Assembly: GCF_004001325.1 (NCBI RefSeq)
Contig: NZ_AP018722.1
Location: 186,001-250,000, forward strand
Source: Thiomicrorhabdus aquaedulcis
Lineage (GTDB): Bacteria > Pseudomonadota > Gammaproteobacteria > Thiomicrospirales > Thiomicrospiraceae
Length of the DNA stretch: 64,000 nucleotides
Reading direction: 5' to 3'
Shown: positions 1 to 9,396 of the stretch, piece after piece
How the letters are laid out: each line of letters begins with the position of its first letter
Numbering within the stretch: the first letter of the stretch is position 1
The notes under the pieces: model-generated
What the model saw: the letters and a program-made list of their open reading frames with translations, nothing else
The model's database searches: none
Told to the model about the DNA's origin: nothing
Translations under genes and position numbers: made by a program

Positions 1-1026
1 AGTCAGCGCGTGCAAACCCAAGCGGCCGGACAATTTGGTGCCTTAAAACAGAATGTAAACCAAGCGTTGGACGATTTACAGCAGTCGTTTACTGAGATTA
101 ATCAAGCCTCTAAACGTTTGGCGCAGGGTAAGTTAAATCAACCTATTACCCAAGAATACCAAGGTGAATTAAATACCCTTAAAGAAGGTCTTAACTTTGC
201 TTTTACCTCTTTAAGTGGGTTGGTCACCAACGTAGTGAGCATGAATCAACAGCTTAATGTTGCGGTAGATGAAATTTATACCGGCAGTGAAGGGTTGTCG
301 CACGCATTAGAAGATCAAGCCCAGCAGTTGCAGTCAACGGCCAGTGCGTTTGGCAATATTGCTGCAGGGGTTAAGCAGTCTTCAGAGGGCGCGTTAAAAG
401 CCAATCAGCTGTCGAGTACCGCACGCGTGCAAGCCGAAAGCGGCGTTAAGGTGATGGAAAACACTATTTTATCCATGCGCACCATTCAAGAATCGAGTCA
501 AAAAATATCTGAAATTGTTGCACTCATTGACAGCATCGCCTTTCAAACCAATTTGCTGGCGCTTAACGCGGCAGTTGAAGCGGCGCGAGCGGGCGAGCAG
601 GGTCGAGGTTTTGCCGTAGTGGCGGGTGAGGTAAGAGCCTTGGCCGGAAAATCGGCCAACGCCGCCAAAGACATTCGTGAATTAATTGACCGCACTGTAA
701 CCGCGATAGATTCAGGCACTCAATTGGTTGAAACGTCGGGCGAGTCGTTAAGCAAAATTAATTTGGCTATTAAAGACGTCAGTGAAATTATTGCCGACAT
801 TGCTAATTTAAGCCAAACCAGTGCGCGCGATATGGAGCAGGTAAACCAACTTATTCGTAATATCGACGCCCTTACCCAGCACAATGCCTCGCTGGCCACC
901 CAATCGTCTAGCACCGCGCAATCGGTGGTGGCCAATGTACAAAGCCTAACGTTGGATTTAAATAAATTTGAAATTAATGCGCCTTCTAGCAGGGCAAACA
1001 GTTTTAAAGCCTTAGAGAATCGTTAG
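1..1026 (+). CDS. Methyl-accepting chemotaxis protein, C-terminal part (5' end outside window)
   Basis: Chemoreceptor signalling portion that would couple ligand sensing to CheA/CheW. The reading frame is open from base 1 (Ser-Gln-Arg precede a GTG at 10), so the gene starts before the window and the GTG is not the true start. A short HAMP-like stretch near residues 25-70 (counted from the GTG) is followed by long coiled-coil helices. The highly conserved receptor hairpin lies at about residues 168-212 ([20 protein letters not shown], then [15 protein letters not shown]). The ligand-binding and membrane parts are not visible, so the signal sensed cannot be told. It stops at TAG 1024-1026, convergent with the lipoprotein gene downstream. 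Family assignment is very secure. Confidence 0.95.
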   Translation, partial: SQRVQTQAAGQFGALKQNVNQALDDLQQSFTEINQASKRLAQGKLNQPITQEYQGELNTLKEGLNFAFTSLSGLVTNVVSMNQQLNVAVDEIYTGSEGLSHALEDQAQQLQSTASAFGNIAAGVKQSSEGALKANQLSSTARVQAESGVKVMENTILSMRTIQESSQKISEIVALIDSIAFQTNLLALNAAVEAARAGEQGRGFAVVAGEVRALAGKSANAAKDIRELIDRTVTAIDSGTQLVETSGESLSKINLAIKDVSEIIADIANLSQTSARDMEQVNQLIRNIDALTQHNASLATQSSSTAQSVVANVQSLTLDLNKFEINAPSSRANSFKALENR

Positions 1027-1047
1027 AAATAAGTTAAAAAATAACGC

Positions 1048-1650
1048 TTAAGGTCGTGCTAAACGATCTTTTGACTCGGACTGTAAAAGACTTTGTCGTG
1101 GCGGTTTGGCCAGGCCTGGGTCTTTAACACTGCGCTCGGGTTTAGGTGCTTGAATCGGGGGTTGTATAAGCATTGGACGAGTGTGCGCGGGTAAGTTGGC
1201 GCGTTGGTTATCGCGACCGCTTTCGTTACGATCGTCTTTAGAATGCTCTTTGTAATGCTCTCTTTTACTTTCTCTTTTGTTTTCTTTGTTGCTTTCTCTA
1301 TTGCGTTGTCTGTCATCACTCTGAATGTGCTCTCGTCGGTCTTGCTCACGTTGTTGGTGTTGACGGTGCTCGCGCGGGTTAAAGTCGCGATGATTTGAAA
1401 GCGCCGGCGTATTGTAGTAAATGACACGTGGCGGCGGCGAATAAACATGCACCGGTGCGGGGCGATGCACCTCCATGGGATAGGCGGGCGAGTTATAGCT
1501 GTTATAACCACCGTAACCATTTCCATAACCGCTGCGCACTTGAGTGTGGGTAACGCACCCTTGTAATAACATAATAAACGCCAAGCCGCTTACCAATCCC
1601 AGCCATTTTACGTTTGCAATCGACCCGCTTGACCCAATCCACCGCTTCAT
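1048..1650 (-). CDS. Putative lipoprotein, charged and histidine/arginine-rich
   Basis: No known function recognised. The N-terminus has a basic start, a hydrophobic stretch and a lipobox ending LLQGC, so it is probably an outer- or inner-membrane lipoprotein. A Tyr/Pro-rich segment (YSPPPRVIYYN) follows, then a long very hydrophilic region rich in Arg, Glu, Lys, Asp and His, and a Pro-rich tail. I chose the ATG at 1650 because AAGGAG sits six bases upstream; an in-frame TTG at 1683 is a weaker alternative. One copy of the AGGCCT-centred palindrome lies near the 3' end and is read as PGL. The low-complexity centre makes distant homology unreliable. Confidence 0.6.
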   Translation of the reverse strand: MKRWIGSSGSIANVKWLGLVSGLAFIMLLQGCVTHTQVRSGYGNGYGGYNSYNSPAYPMEVHRPAPVHVYSPPPRVIYYNTPALSNHRDFNPREHRQHQQREQDRREHIQSDDRQRNRESNKENKRESKREHYKEHSKDDRNESGRDNQRANLPAHTRPMLIQPPIQAPKPERSVKDPGLAKPPRQSLLQSESKDRLARP

Positions 1651-1856
1651 TTTTTGCTCCTTGCGTTTGGCCACGCTGGTCAAACTTCAATTGCACTGTA
1701 TCATTTGGCGCGCCACAAAGATTTAGGCAAGTATTGAAAGAGTCTTGAAATGGTAAATTATTCCATTTATGGGTTTGGTGCCGAGAGCTTGGGTTGAAAA
1801 TGGCCAACGTGGTAAGATGCTTTTTTACGTTTTTAACAGCGAATGTGTAGGTTTTT

Positions 1857-4100
1857 ATGATTGTTCAGGTGGCCGTGAGTGGCCCATTTTTGTTTGCGTT
1901 AGATTATCGTTTTGATGCGCTCTTGCAGTTTCCGGTGGTGGGTGGTCGGGTGAGTGTGCCGTTTAGAAACAAAACGGTGATTGGCGTGGTGATGGCGATT
2001 TTGACCGACTCGGTGGACTGTGACCTAAGCAAAATCAAGCCCATTTTAGAGGTGCTTGACACCGAGCCGTTGTTGAGTGATGCGCTGTTGACGTTGCTTA
2101 AATGGGCGAGTCACTATTACCACGAACCCATTGGTGAGGTGCTGCAGGCGGCGTTGCCAAAACGCTTGCGAGCGGGCGAAGCGGCCGAAGTAAGCGGCAC
2201 TCCCGCTTGGCAATTGAGCGCACTTGGTTTGGCGTTAACCTTGGCCGATTTGCCAAAAAACGCCAAGCATCAACACGCGTTATTAGCGTGTTTTAACACC
2301 GCCCAGAGCCAAGGGCAAACGGTGTTAAGCGCCAGCGCGCTTTCGGCCAGTTTAGACCATTGGCGCGCCAGCGTTAAAAAGTTTGTTGAAGCGGGTTGGT
2401 TAACGCTCACCCAAGGACATTGTTTGGCCGATGGCGTTTGGGGACAGCGCCCAGCGCATTGTTTAAACCCCGAGCAGCAGGCCGCGGTAGACGCGGTGAG
2501 CCAGCGCACCACACTATTTGGGGCGTATTTATTGCAAGGTGTGACCGGCAGTGGCAAAACCGAAGTGTATTTGGGCATGATTGAGCAGGTGCTGGCCAAA
2601 GGCCAACAGGCTTTAGTATTAGTGCCCGAAATTGGCTTAACCCCGCAAATGGTGGCGCGTTTTGAGGCGTATTTGCAAGCGCCAGTGGCCACATTGCATT
2701 CGGGCTTAAACGACAGTGAGCGCCATTGTGCATGGCATTTGGTGCGCACTGGTCAGGTTAAGGTGTTGTTGGGCACACGCTCGGCGGTGTTTGCCCCGTT
2801 TAAGCACCTTGGCATTTGCATTATTGATGAAGAACACGACTTGTCTTACAAACAGCAAGAGGGCTTTCGCTATTCGGCACGCGATTTATTGGTGCGCCGT
2901 GCGTTTCAAGAAGCCATTCCGGTGGTGTTGGGTTCGGCCACGCCGTCGCTTGAAAGTTTGCACAATGTGGCGCAAGGGCGTTACCGTCATTTAACCTTAA
3001 AAATTCGCGCCGGCAACGCGAAGATGCCCAGCATTAAGTTGCTAGACATTCGCGGTGAAAAAATTCAAGAAGGCGTTTCGACCCCCTTAAAAATCGCGAT
3101 GCAGCAGCATTTGACGCAAGGTGGGCAGGTATTATTATTTTTAAATCGCCGTGGCTTTGCGCCGGTATTAATGTGCCACGACTGCGGTTGGCAGGCCAGT
3201 TGCCCCAGTTGCGATGCCAATATGACGTTGCATCAAACCGCGCACACCACGCAAGGCGGTTATTTGCAGTGTCATCATTGCGGCGAACAACAGGCCTTGC
3301 CCCCAGAGTGCCCAAGTTGTTTAAGCACCGAGTTTGTAAAGGTAGGCCAAGGCACCGAACGGCTTGAAGAAACAATCCAGGCCTGGTTTAGCGATAAATC
3401 GGTGTTGCGCATTGACCGTGATACTACGCGCTTAAAAGGCAAAATGGCCGAGTTGACCGGCATCGCCGAACGTGGCGAGGCGGATATTTTAATTGGCACG
3501 CAAATGCTCGCCAAAGGCCATCATTTCCCTAATGTCACGTTGGTGGGGTTATTGGACATTGATCAGGGGTTGTTTAGCGTCGATTACCGCGCACTGGAGC
3601 GCACCGCGCAACTGATTTTACAAGTCGCAGGGCGCGCAGGGCGGGCTAAAAAAGCCGGCGAAGTGTTGATTCAAACGCATCACCCTGAGCACCCTTTGTT
3701 AATTACGCTTATTAAAGAGGGGTATGAGGCGTTTGCCCAAAAGGCCTTGCTCGAGCGACAAGACGCACAACTGCCGCCGTTTAAACATCAAATTTTAGTG
3801 CGTGCCGAGGCCAACTTAGCGCAAGACGCCATGGCGTTTTTGCAGTCGCTTAAAGCCGGTTTAGAGCAAGTGCACGCGCGTTCACGGCCAGAGCAGGCGC
3901 ACGATTTGCAAATTTGGGGGCCGGTGTCAGCTCCCATGCAGCGTCGCCAAGGGCGCTATCGGTTTCAGTTGTTGTTGCAGTCGTCCAAACGGGCTTATTT
4001 ACACAGCGTATTGGGCGAGTTAGAACCGTATATTTATAAAAGCCCTTTGGCGCGCAAAGTGCGCTGGAGCTTAGACGTTGACCCGCAAGAGATGGTGTAG
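1857..4100 (+). CDS. priA: Primosomal protein N' (replication restart helicase PriA)
   Basis: 3'-to-5' DNA helicase that recognises stalled or repaired forks and starts reloading of DnaB. Visible features: N-terminal 3'-end DNA-binding region, Walker A GVTGSGKTE at about residue 228, DEEH box at about 324, a zinc-binding insertion with paired Cys motifs (CHDCGW, CPSCD, CHHCG, CPSC) between residues 440 and 485, and the C-terminal helicase motif with QVAGRAGRA. At 747 aa it is full length. The ATG at 1857 gives the expected N-terminus (MIVQVAVSGPFLFALDYRF). It converges on bioC with 28 bp between stops. Confidence 0.97.
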   Translation: MIVQVAVSGPFLFALDYRFDALLQFPVVGGRVSVPFRNKTVIGVVMAILTDSVDCDLSKIKPILEVLDTEPLLSDALLTLLKWASHYYHEPIGEVLQAALPKRLRAGEAAEVSGTPAWQLSALGLALTLADLPKNAKHQHALLACFNTAQSQGQTVLSASALSASLDHWRASVKKFVEAGWLTLTQGHCLADGVWGQRPAHCLNPEQQAAVDAVSQRTTLFGAYLLQGVTGSGKTEVYLGMIEQVLAKGQQALVLVPEIGLTPQMVARFEAYLQAPVATLHSGLNDSERHCAWHLVRTGQVKVLLGTRSAVFAPFKHLGICIIDEEHDLSYKQQEGFRYSARDLLVRRAFQEAIPVVLGSATPSLESLHNVAQGRYRHLTLKIRAGNAKMPSIKLLDIRGEKIQEGVSTPLKIAMQQHLTQGGQVLLFLNRRGFAPVLMCHDCGWQASCPSCDANMTLHQTAHTTQGGYLQCHHCGEQQALPPECPSCLSTEFVKVGQGTERLEETIQAWFSDKSVLRIDRDTTRLKGKMAELTGIAERGEADILIGTQMLAKGHHFPNVTLVGLLDIDQGLFSVDYRALERTAQLILQVAGRAGRAKKAGEVLIQTHHPEHPLLITLIKEGYEAFAQKALLERQDAQLPPFKHQILVRAEANLAQDAMAFLQSLKAGLEQVHARSRPEQAHDLQIWGPVSAPMQRRQGRYRFQLLLQSSKRAYLHSVLGELEPYIYKSPLARKVRWSLDVDPQEMV

Positions 4101-4128
4101 CGTGCGTTGCTAAACTGCAGCACGTCTA

Positions 4129-5097
4129 TTAACTGCGCTTGGTCTGCTGGGCAAATTGTTCTAACGAAATTTCGACCAGGCCTGCTCGGTTTCGATTGGG
4201 GCCTTTCATCACTTCGGGTGCGGCCCACGCGTGGCCGTGCACCACTTCAAACGTAGCGGGAATTTTACCGTCTTTTCTTAAGGTGTTATACGCCTCCAAC
4301 ATCGCGTTAAAGCGTTGTTTGCCCATTAAGCCATTTGCGCGTTGCGTGCTGGCGTTGGTGGCACCAATCGCTTTTAAATCACGCAGTACACCCATGGGCT
4401 TGTCGTAGGTTAGAGTAAAGTGCTCTACGTCCATTACCGGTTGGCCAAAACCCGCGCGAATCAGCGCATCGCCAATGTCGTGCATATCAATAAAGTGGTT
4501 AACGTGCTCGTATTGGGGGTCGGCCATTGACCAGGCCTGGCGAAGTTCTTTTAATGTGTCGGGGCCAAACGTGGTAAACATCAGCAAGCCATCGGGGCGC
4601 ATGACGCGTCTAAATTCGGCAAAGACTCGGTCTAAATCATCGCACCACTGCAACATCAAATTACTCACCAATAAATCGACACGGCCGGCGGCCAGCGGCA
4701 ATTGGTAGGCGTCGGCGTTTAGGCAGGTGACGGGTTGGGTGCTGGCCAAATTTTGCGTGAAGGTACAGCGTTGTAACCAGGCATTGAGTGAATTGCCCAG
4801 GCCTGGATAACGGGGGCGGCGCAAGCGCGGTTGCGCTTGTTTGAGCATAGACAGCGATAAATCAACCGCAAACACCTGAGCCTGCGGGTAACGATGCAGT
4901 ACTTTTTGGGTTAATAACCCCGTGCCCGCTCCCACGTCTAACACGGTGGTGGGCGCAAGGGTAATAAGCTCTAAGCGTTCGTCAACGCGTTGTGCCACGG
5001 TTTTTTGCAAAATGGCCGCGTCGTCGTAGCTGGGGGCGGCATGGCTAAAATGGTGTTTAATGTGGTGGCGATTAACGCTCATCAGCGATTGGGGCAT
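4129..5097 (-). CDS. bioC: Malonyl-[acyl-carrier protein] O-methyltransferase
   Basis: Methylates malonyl-ACP with S-adenosylmethionine so that it can enter fatty-acid elongation as a disguised pimelate precursor of biotin. The class I methyltransferase motif VLDVGAGTGLLTQ is at residues 52-64. The N-terminus (KHHFSHAAPSYDDAAILQ) and the later VSNLMLQWCDD are typical of BioC. At 322 aa it is somewhat longer than many BioC proteins. An alternative start is Met6. It follows bioH by 13 bp in the biotin cluster, which strongly supports the assignment over a generic methyltransferase. Three palindrome copies lie in it (4178, 4532, 4798). Confidence 0.93.
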   Translation of the reverse strand: MPQSLMSVNRHHIKHHFSHAAPSYDDAAILQKTVAQRVDERLELITLAPTTVLDVGAGTGLLTQKVLHRYPQAQVFAVDLSLSMLKQAQPRLRRPRYPGLGNSLNAWLQRCTFTQNLASTQPVTCLNADAYQLPLAAGRVDLLVSNLMLQWCDDLDRVFAEFRRVMRPDGLLMFTTFGPDTLKELRQAWSMADPQYEHVNHFIDMHDIGDALIRAGFGQPVMDVEHFTLTYDKPMGVLRDLKAIGATNASTQRANGLMGKQRFNAMLEAYNTLRKDGKIPATFEVVHGHAWAAPEVMKGPNRNRAGLVEISLEQFAQQTKRS

Positions 5098-5110
5098 GGG
5101 AGGTGTTTAC

Positions 5111-5923
5111 CTAAATTCTATTTACGGTTTTTACGGTCTTTAAAAACGCAATAATGTGCGCGGCGGTGTCGTGCGGATGCGATAAAAACGGCATGTGCGC
5201 CGCACCGGTTAAAATTACAACCTGCGCAGTGGGCTGTATTGTACTGAATTGGGTAATAAAGTCTTGAGGAATCAGCGGATCATTTTCGCCCAATAACCAC
5301 AATACGGGACACGTGAGTGTGGCGGCGTCTTGCCGACAATCCATGGCTTTAAGCAGTTGCAAACCCTGAATTAAGCCGTCCATTTGCGGGATTTTGCTGT
5401 GGGTCATGCGCAGGCTAAATTCTTTAATAAGCAAGCGCGCGCCGTCGGAGCCTTGAATCTGCAGTTTCCAAAAGTGTTTAAGGGTGGCTAGGGTGTCTTG
5501 CCCAATGGCTTGAATAAAGTCGCCTAATAACGCGGGGCTAACCGCCCAGTTCCAGCCTTCGGTTTGCACAAATTTTGGGGTGCTGGCCAAGCAAATTAAA
5601 CTGGTTATTTGGGTGGGCGCACGCACTGCAATTTTTTGCGCCAACAACCCACCCAATGACCAACCTAATAAATGGGTGTGTGGTGGCAAGACCTCTAAAA
5701 TGGCGTTAAGCCAAGCGGTTTCAATGTCGTCCGAATTAGGTAATGCCGCGCTGTCGCCAAAGCCGGGAAGCTCTATTAATGTGACGCAAAAATGTGGCGC
5801 TAAATGGATTTTGGCCCATTCGCGCCACACCGTGTTTTGTGCGCCCCAACCATGAATGAGGGCGAGATGGTCGCCCTCGCCAAAGGTTTCGGTGTGTAAT
5901 GCCGTGTGAGAAGTGGGTAACAT
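5111..5923 (-). CDS. bioH: Pimeloyl-ACP methyl ester carboxylesterase
   Basis: Alpha/beta hydrolase that removes the methyl ester from pimeloyl-ACP methyl ester, ending the BioC-primed elongation. HGWG oxyanion motif near residue 24; nucleophile motif GWSLGG with Ser89; probable acid Asp215 (ENDPLIP); probable catalytic His243 (GAAHMPF). 270 aa is normal length. It lies between the DUF748 gene and bioC, all on the minus strand, with gaps of about 12 bp, so cotranscription is likely. Family and context together make BioH secure. Confidence 0.93.
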   Translation of the reverse strand: MLPTSHTALHTETFGEGDHLALIHGWGAQNTVWREWAKIHLAPHFCVTLIELPGFGDSAALPNSDDIETAWLNAILEVLPPHTHLLGWSLGGLLAQKIAVRAPTQITSLICLASTPKFVQTEGWNWAVSPALLGDFIQAIGQDTLATLKHFWKLQIQGSDGARLLIKEFSLRMTHSKIPQMDGLIQGLQLLKAMDCRQDAATLTCPVLWLLGENDPLIPQDFITQFSTIQPTAQVVILTGAAHMPFLSHPHDTAAHIIAFLKTVKTVNRI

Positions 5924-5935
5924 TCTGGGTCTCGG

Positions 5936-8900
5936 TTAAATGCCTACGTCCACCTGAGGGGTGTCGGCGTTAGGGTTAATGTTAGGTTGGCAAATAATGA
6001 CCTGTTTGCTGGGCGTGCCCAGTTGCATTAATTGGCGTTTAATGTGGTTTTGACGTTGTATGGCAAGAATCTCAAGCTGGGCATCGTCAATGTCCATTGG
6101 CTGCGTGTCACTTTCGTTAAACCCAGGTTTAATGGCGTTTTTTAAGGCAGGGCGATCGGCCTCACTTGCGCCGCCACAAAGTTTAATTTGAATGTCTTTG
6201 CGCTCTTTAAGTAAGGTGTTTATTTTGGTTAAGTACTGCTGCATTTCGCCCGACAAGCTGTCTTTTCCAGGGGTAAAGGTAATGGGTTGCAGTTTTACCG
6301 CCGCCATTTGGTCGGCTACAAATTCACCGGCTAAGGCAATGGCACCAAAGGGTTGCAATGCCAGCAGTAAATAGGTGCGCGAAGCGGTCATTAACGCGCT
6401 GTTCATGGCTTTGCTAATGACGCCACCAATGTCAAAGTTGGGGTTATTGGCGTCACCAGACACCGGCAGACTGAGTTTGATGTTGCCGCTTTTGTCTTGC
6501 AACAGTGCTAATCCCGACTCCAACGGCATAGAAAATTCTTTTTCAAACGCTTGGGCAGTTTTGGCATCGCTGCGGCGCAATTCTAATTTATTAAGGTTAA
6601 TGTCATTTTGAGCATTGAGCTGGCCATCTTTAATAAGAGTGGTAAATTTGCCTGAGAGTTGACCGCTTCGTATTTGATAGCCAATCGCTTGCTCAACCAA
6701 ACCCGAATATTCGGTTAACGATAAACTGTCGAGTTGCGATTTGGAATTTAACCCAAGGGTCGCGTTAAGAGGTTGCACTTCTCCTTGGCTGATAAATTGA
6801 CTGAACTCGTCAATTTTGGCGTTTAAGGTGTAAGGCGTATCTTGATTGGGTTGGGTGCTGTCGATTGGCCCCAGGGTAAATTTAGTCAGCACCACATTTT
6901 TAATCAACGCCGGCTCGGTGGCGAGAGCGGTGAGTTTAATACTGTGTTGGCCGGTCGCGGTCAAACTGGCCAGTTGATAATTTAGACTCGACGGAGTTTT
7001 GGCTGGCGTTGCGAGTGCCGCATGTTTGTTGGCGGAATTGCTTGATGTGGGTTGGTTTGACGTTGGTTCATTTAACGTTGGTTTGCTGCGTGCTGGATTT
7101 AAGCGGTCCAATAATGCGTTGATGTGGATCGGTTGATAATTTGCGTCCAGCGTTAAATCGGTTTGGCTGTCGCGTAGCACCAGATTTCCCAAGGTTAACT
7201 GGGTGGGTGACTGGCTGGGCAGTTTAGAAGCCTGCCATTGCGCCGTATCCAAGGTAACGGCATTGAGTTTGACCAGGCCTGGTGAAGAAGGTGTTGCAGC
7301 ACCCAAAATAAAATCGCTGGCGTTTAATTGAGTTAAGGTGATGTTTTCGAGTGATTGAATGTCGATGTTTTGGACGTTTAACTGAGCCAGTTGCGTTATT
7401 TGCACGCTCGCCTGTTGGGATTGCTGGAGTTTTTGGCCGTTTTTAACCCCGTGTTGCAGCGCCGCTTGCACAAGGCTCAGTGCGCCATTGGCCTTTAGCG
7501 TTATGGCCGAGGGTGCGGCCGTTGGCAAAGATGGATTGAGTACATTATTTTGCGCAACGCTTAACTGGCCTTGCCATTGTGCGTTGGTAAGTTGCGCCGT
7601 AAACGGTGCTTGGCTGAGCGCCGCGTTACTCAGCATAATGGCACCTTGCTGTGTCAGGTTAAAGCCCGCATGGGAAAGCTGCGCTTGCGCATTTAACTCG
7701 GCCGCAATATCCGCAGTCAGGTCAGAGAGGGTTTGAGCATCAACACTTTGCTGGGATTTTAATGCGTTGAGCGTTAATTTTCCTAATGCGCTGACCTTGG
7801 TGTCTTGACCGTTTTGCAGATCAATTTTGCCATTCCAATCGGCTTGGTTCAGCGCAAGGGTGTTTTGGCTGGTTGGCGTGGCTTGGGTAACGTCAACGTT
7901 GCTGACGCTAAGGTGGCCGTTGGTGTTAATGGTTTGTGCCGCGGCTTGGTAGGTTGCTTGGCCGTTCCAGCGGGCTTGATTGACTTGGGTTTTGGCATGG
8001 TGTGTTGCGCCAGTCGTGTCGGGTTCACGCTGGTCGTGTTGTATTTTTTGCACATTTAAATCGCCCTTGGCCACCACCTTAAGCGGTTGATTTTTATCGG
8101 CAGTGTTTAGCCCGCTCAGCACAACGTTTCCGTTCCAAGTGGTGTTGGCCAACGCAAGGGTTTGGTCGGCTTGCTCAATGCCCAGGCCTGTTAGGGTGAC
8201 TTTACCGGTTTGTTTAAAGGTGGTTAACGCATCAAATACGCCGTGCAGATTGAGTTGCGCTTTGAGTGTGTCGAAGGTGTAATGTGATTGGGCGGTTTGG
8301 TTAAGTTTAAATTGTTTGGCTTGCACGTCGCCTTTTATAAACAATTTGGGAATAGCTTCGTTAAAAAAATGCACGTCGCCTTGCCAATGCAATTGTTTAA
8401 CGTGCCCGATTGGCCGAGTTTGAGTTGTCTGAGCTTGGAATATTTGGCTGTTGTCTAGGGTAAAGTGACCCGTTTGATAATAGTGCAAACCGCTGTCGGT
8501 GGTTTCTAAGGTCAGCGTAAGGTCGGTACTCAGCTCGCCACTTAAACCTAGGCTATGCTCAGGGGTAAAGGGTTTTAGCAAATCTTGTAATTGGGTTAAA
8601 TTTAGCTGTGACAGTTTTAACGTACCCACTAGTTTGGGATGCTTGGCAAACAGGTGCAGTTGCAAATTAGCGTTAAGCGGTGAGTCGTTAAAGGTGCTGT
8701 TTAAAATTAAGCGCGCGTAGTGGGTTTCCCAGGTGTATAAATCGTTTAAATGCAATCGTGTGATGTCATAACGACCTTGTCCTGTGGGTGAGCTTAACGC
8801 AAAGGTTACGTGGTTTAATTGCAAGTTTTGCACGCCAATCGGCAGCATTAAGGCTGACGTTTGGTCTGTGTCATCGTTGCGTTTGGGCAGCGCCAAACCG

Positions 8901-9274
8901 GCGATGAGCATTTTAAAATCGCTGGTTTGCTCAATGGGAATCAGGGCATCACTGATTTCAATAGACTCAATCCAAATTCTTGCGTTTAAAAGTTCACTTA
9001 ATTTGATTTTAAGGTGTAATTGATTTATGTGCGCAAAATCGTTGGGTTGTTTGAGCATCTTAAGTTGATTAAGCGACAACGCACCGGTAAACGGGTTAAA
9101 ACGGAGCGATTCAACGCTGACGTGCGTGACCCCTTGCGCTTGCGCCTGGGTCAGTAAATAATCTTGTAACGCCAGTTTGCTTAAGGTGGGCAGGGCTAAA
9201 ATCAGGGCGATAATAAACAGCGCAAAACCGCTAAAAATGCGATGACACTTTGCAAAGTTGACTATTTTGACCAT
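5936..9274 (-). CDS. Large DUF748/AsmA-like envelope protein
   Basis: 1112-residue protein with one N-terminal membrane helix (about residues 15-33, GFALFIIALILALPTL) and a very long periplasmic region. The opening part (FNPFTGALSLNQLKML) is typical of DUF748 proteins. The middle is rich in Gln, Thr, Asn and Leu with repeated beta-strand patterns, resembling the long AsmA-type bridge proteins thought to span the periplasm. Near the C-terminus there is an OmpA-like segment (LQPITFTPGKDSLSGEMQQYL, later NHIKRQLMQLG). Exact function is unknown for the family. It sits between bioF and bioH, splitting the biotin cluster, and leaves 122 bp after bioF. Palindrome copies at 7272 and 8183. Confidence 0.8.
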   Translation of the reverse strand: MVKIVNFAKCHRIFSGFALFIIALILALPTLSKLALQDYLLTQAQAQGVTHVSVESLRFNPFTGALSLNQLKMLKQPNDFAHINQLHLKIKLSELLNARIWIESIEISDALIPIEQTSDFKMLIAGLALPKRNDDTDQTSALMLPIGVQNLQLNHVTFALSSPTGQGRYDITRLHLNDLYTWETHYARLILNSTFNDSPLNANLQLHLFAKHPKLVGTLKLSQLNLTQLQDLLKPFTPEHSLGLSGELSTDLTLTLETTDSGLHYYQTGHFTLDNSQIFQAQTTQTRPIGHVKQLHWQGDVHFFNEAIPKLFIKGDVQAKQFKLNQTAQSHYTFDTLKAQLNLHGVFDALTTFKQTGKVTLTGLGIEQADQTLALANTTWNGNVVLSGLNTADKNQPLKVVAKGDLNVQKIQHDQREPDTTGATHHAKTQVNQARWNGQATYQAAAQTINTNGHLSVSNVDVTQATPTSQNTLALNQADWNGKIDLQNGQDTKVSALGKLTLNALKSQQSVDAQTLSDLTADIAAELNAQAQLSHAGFNLTQQGAIMLSNAALSQAPFTAQLTNAQWQGQLSVAQNNVLNPSLPTAAPSAITLKANGALSLVQAALQHGVKNGQKLQQSQQASVQITQLAQLNVQNIDIQSLENITLTQLNASDFILGAATPSSPGLVKLNAVTLDTAQWQASKLPSQSPTQLTLGNLVLRDSQTDLTLDANYQPIHINALLDRLNPARSKPTLNEPTSNQPTSSNSANKHAALATPAKTPSSLNYQLASLTATGQHSIKLTALATEPALIKNVVLTKFTLGPIDSTQPNQDTPYTLNAKIDEFSQFISQGEVQPLNATLGLNSKSQLDSLSLTEYSGLVEQAIGYQIRSGQLSGKFTTLIKDGQLNAQNDINLNKLELRRSDAKTAQAFEKEFSMPLESGLALLQDKSGNIKLSLPVSGDANNPNFDIGGVISKAMNSALMTASRTYLLLALQPFGAIALAGEFVADQMAAVKLQPITFTPGKDSLSGEMQQYLTKINTLLKERKDIQIKLCGGASEADRPALKNAIKPGFNESDTQPMDIDDAQLEILAIQRQNHIKRQLMQLGTPSKQVIICQPNINPNADTPQVDVGI

Positions 9275-9396
9275 ATCAAAACCTTCTCAAACCTTTTCAA
9301 AACAATGTAACACGGTGCATGAGACTTGTGCATAAGACCCATAAAACGCGTATTACGAGCATTAACGAGTTTCTATCATACCGTTTTAATGTGCAT

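Noticed and set aside
5936-9274. Open frames on the plus strand opposite the DUF748 gene
   Set aside because: They are shadows of a long low-complexity gene with no recognisable domains.
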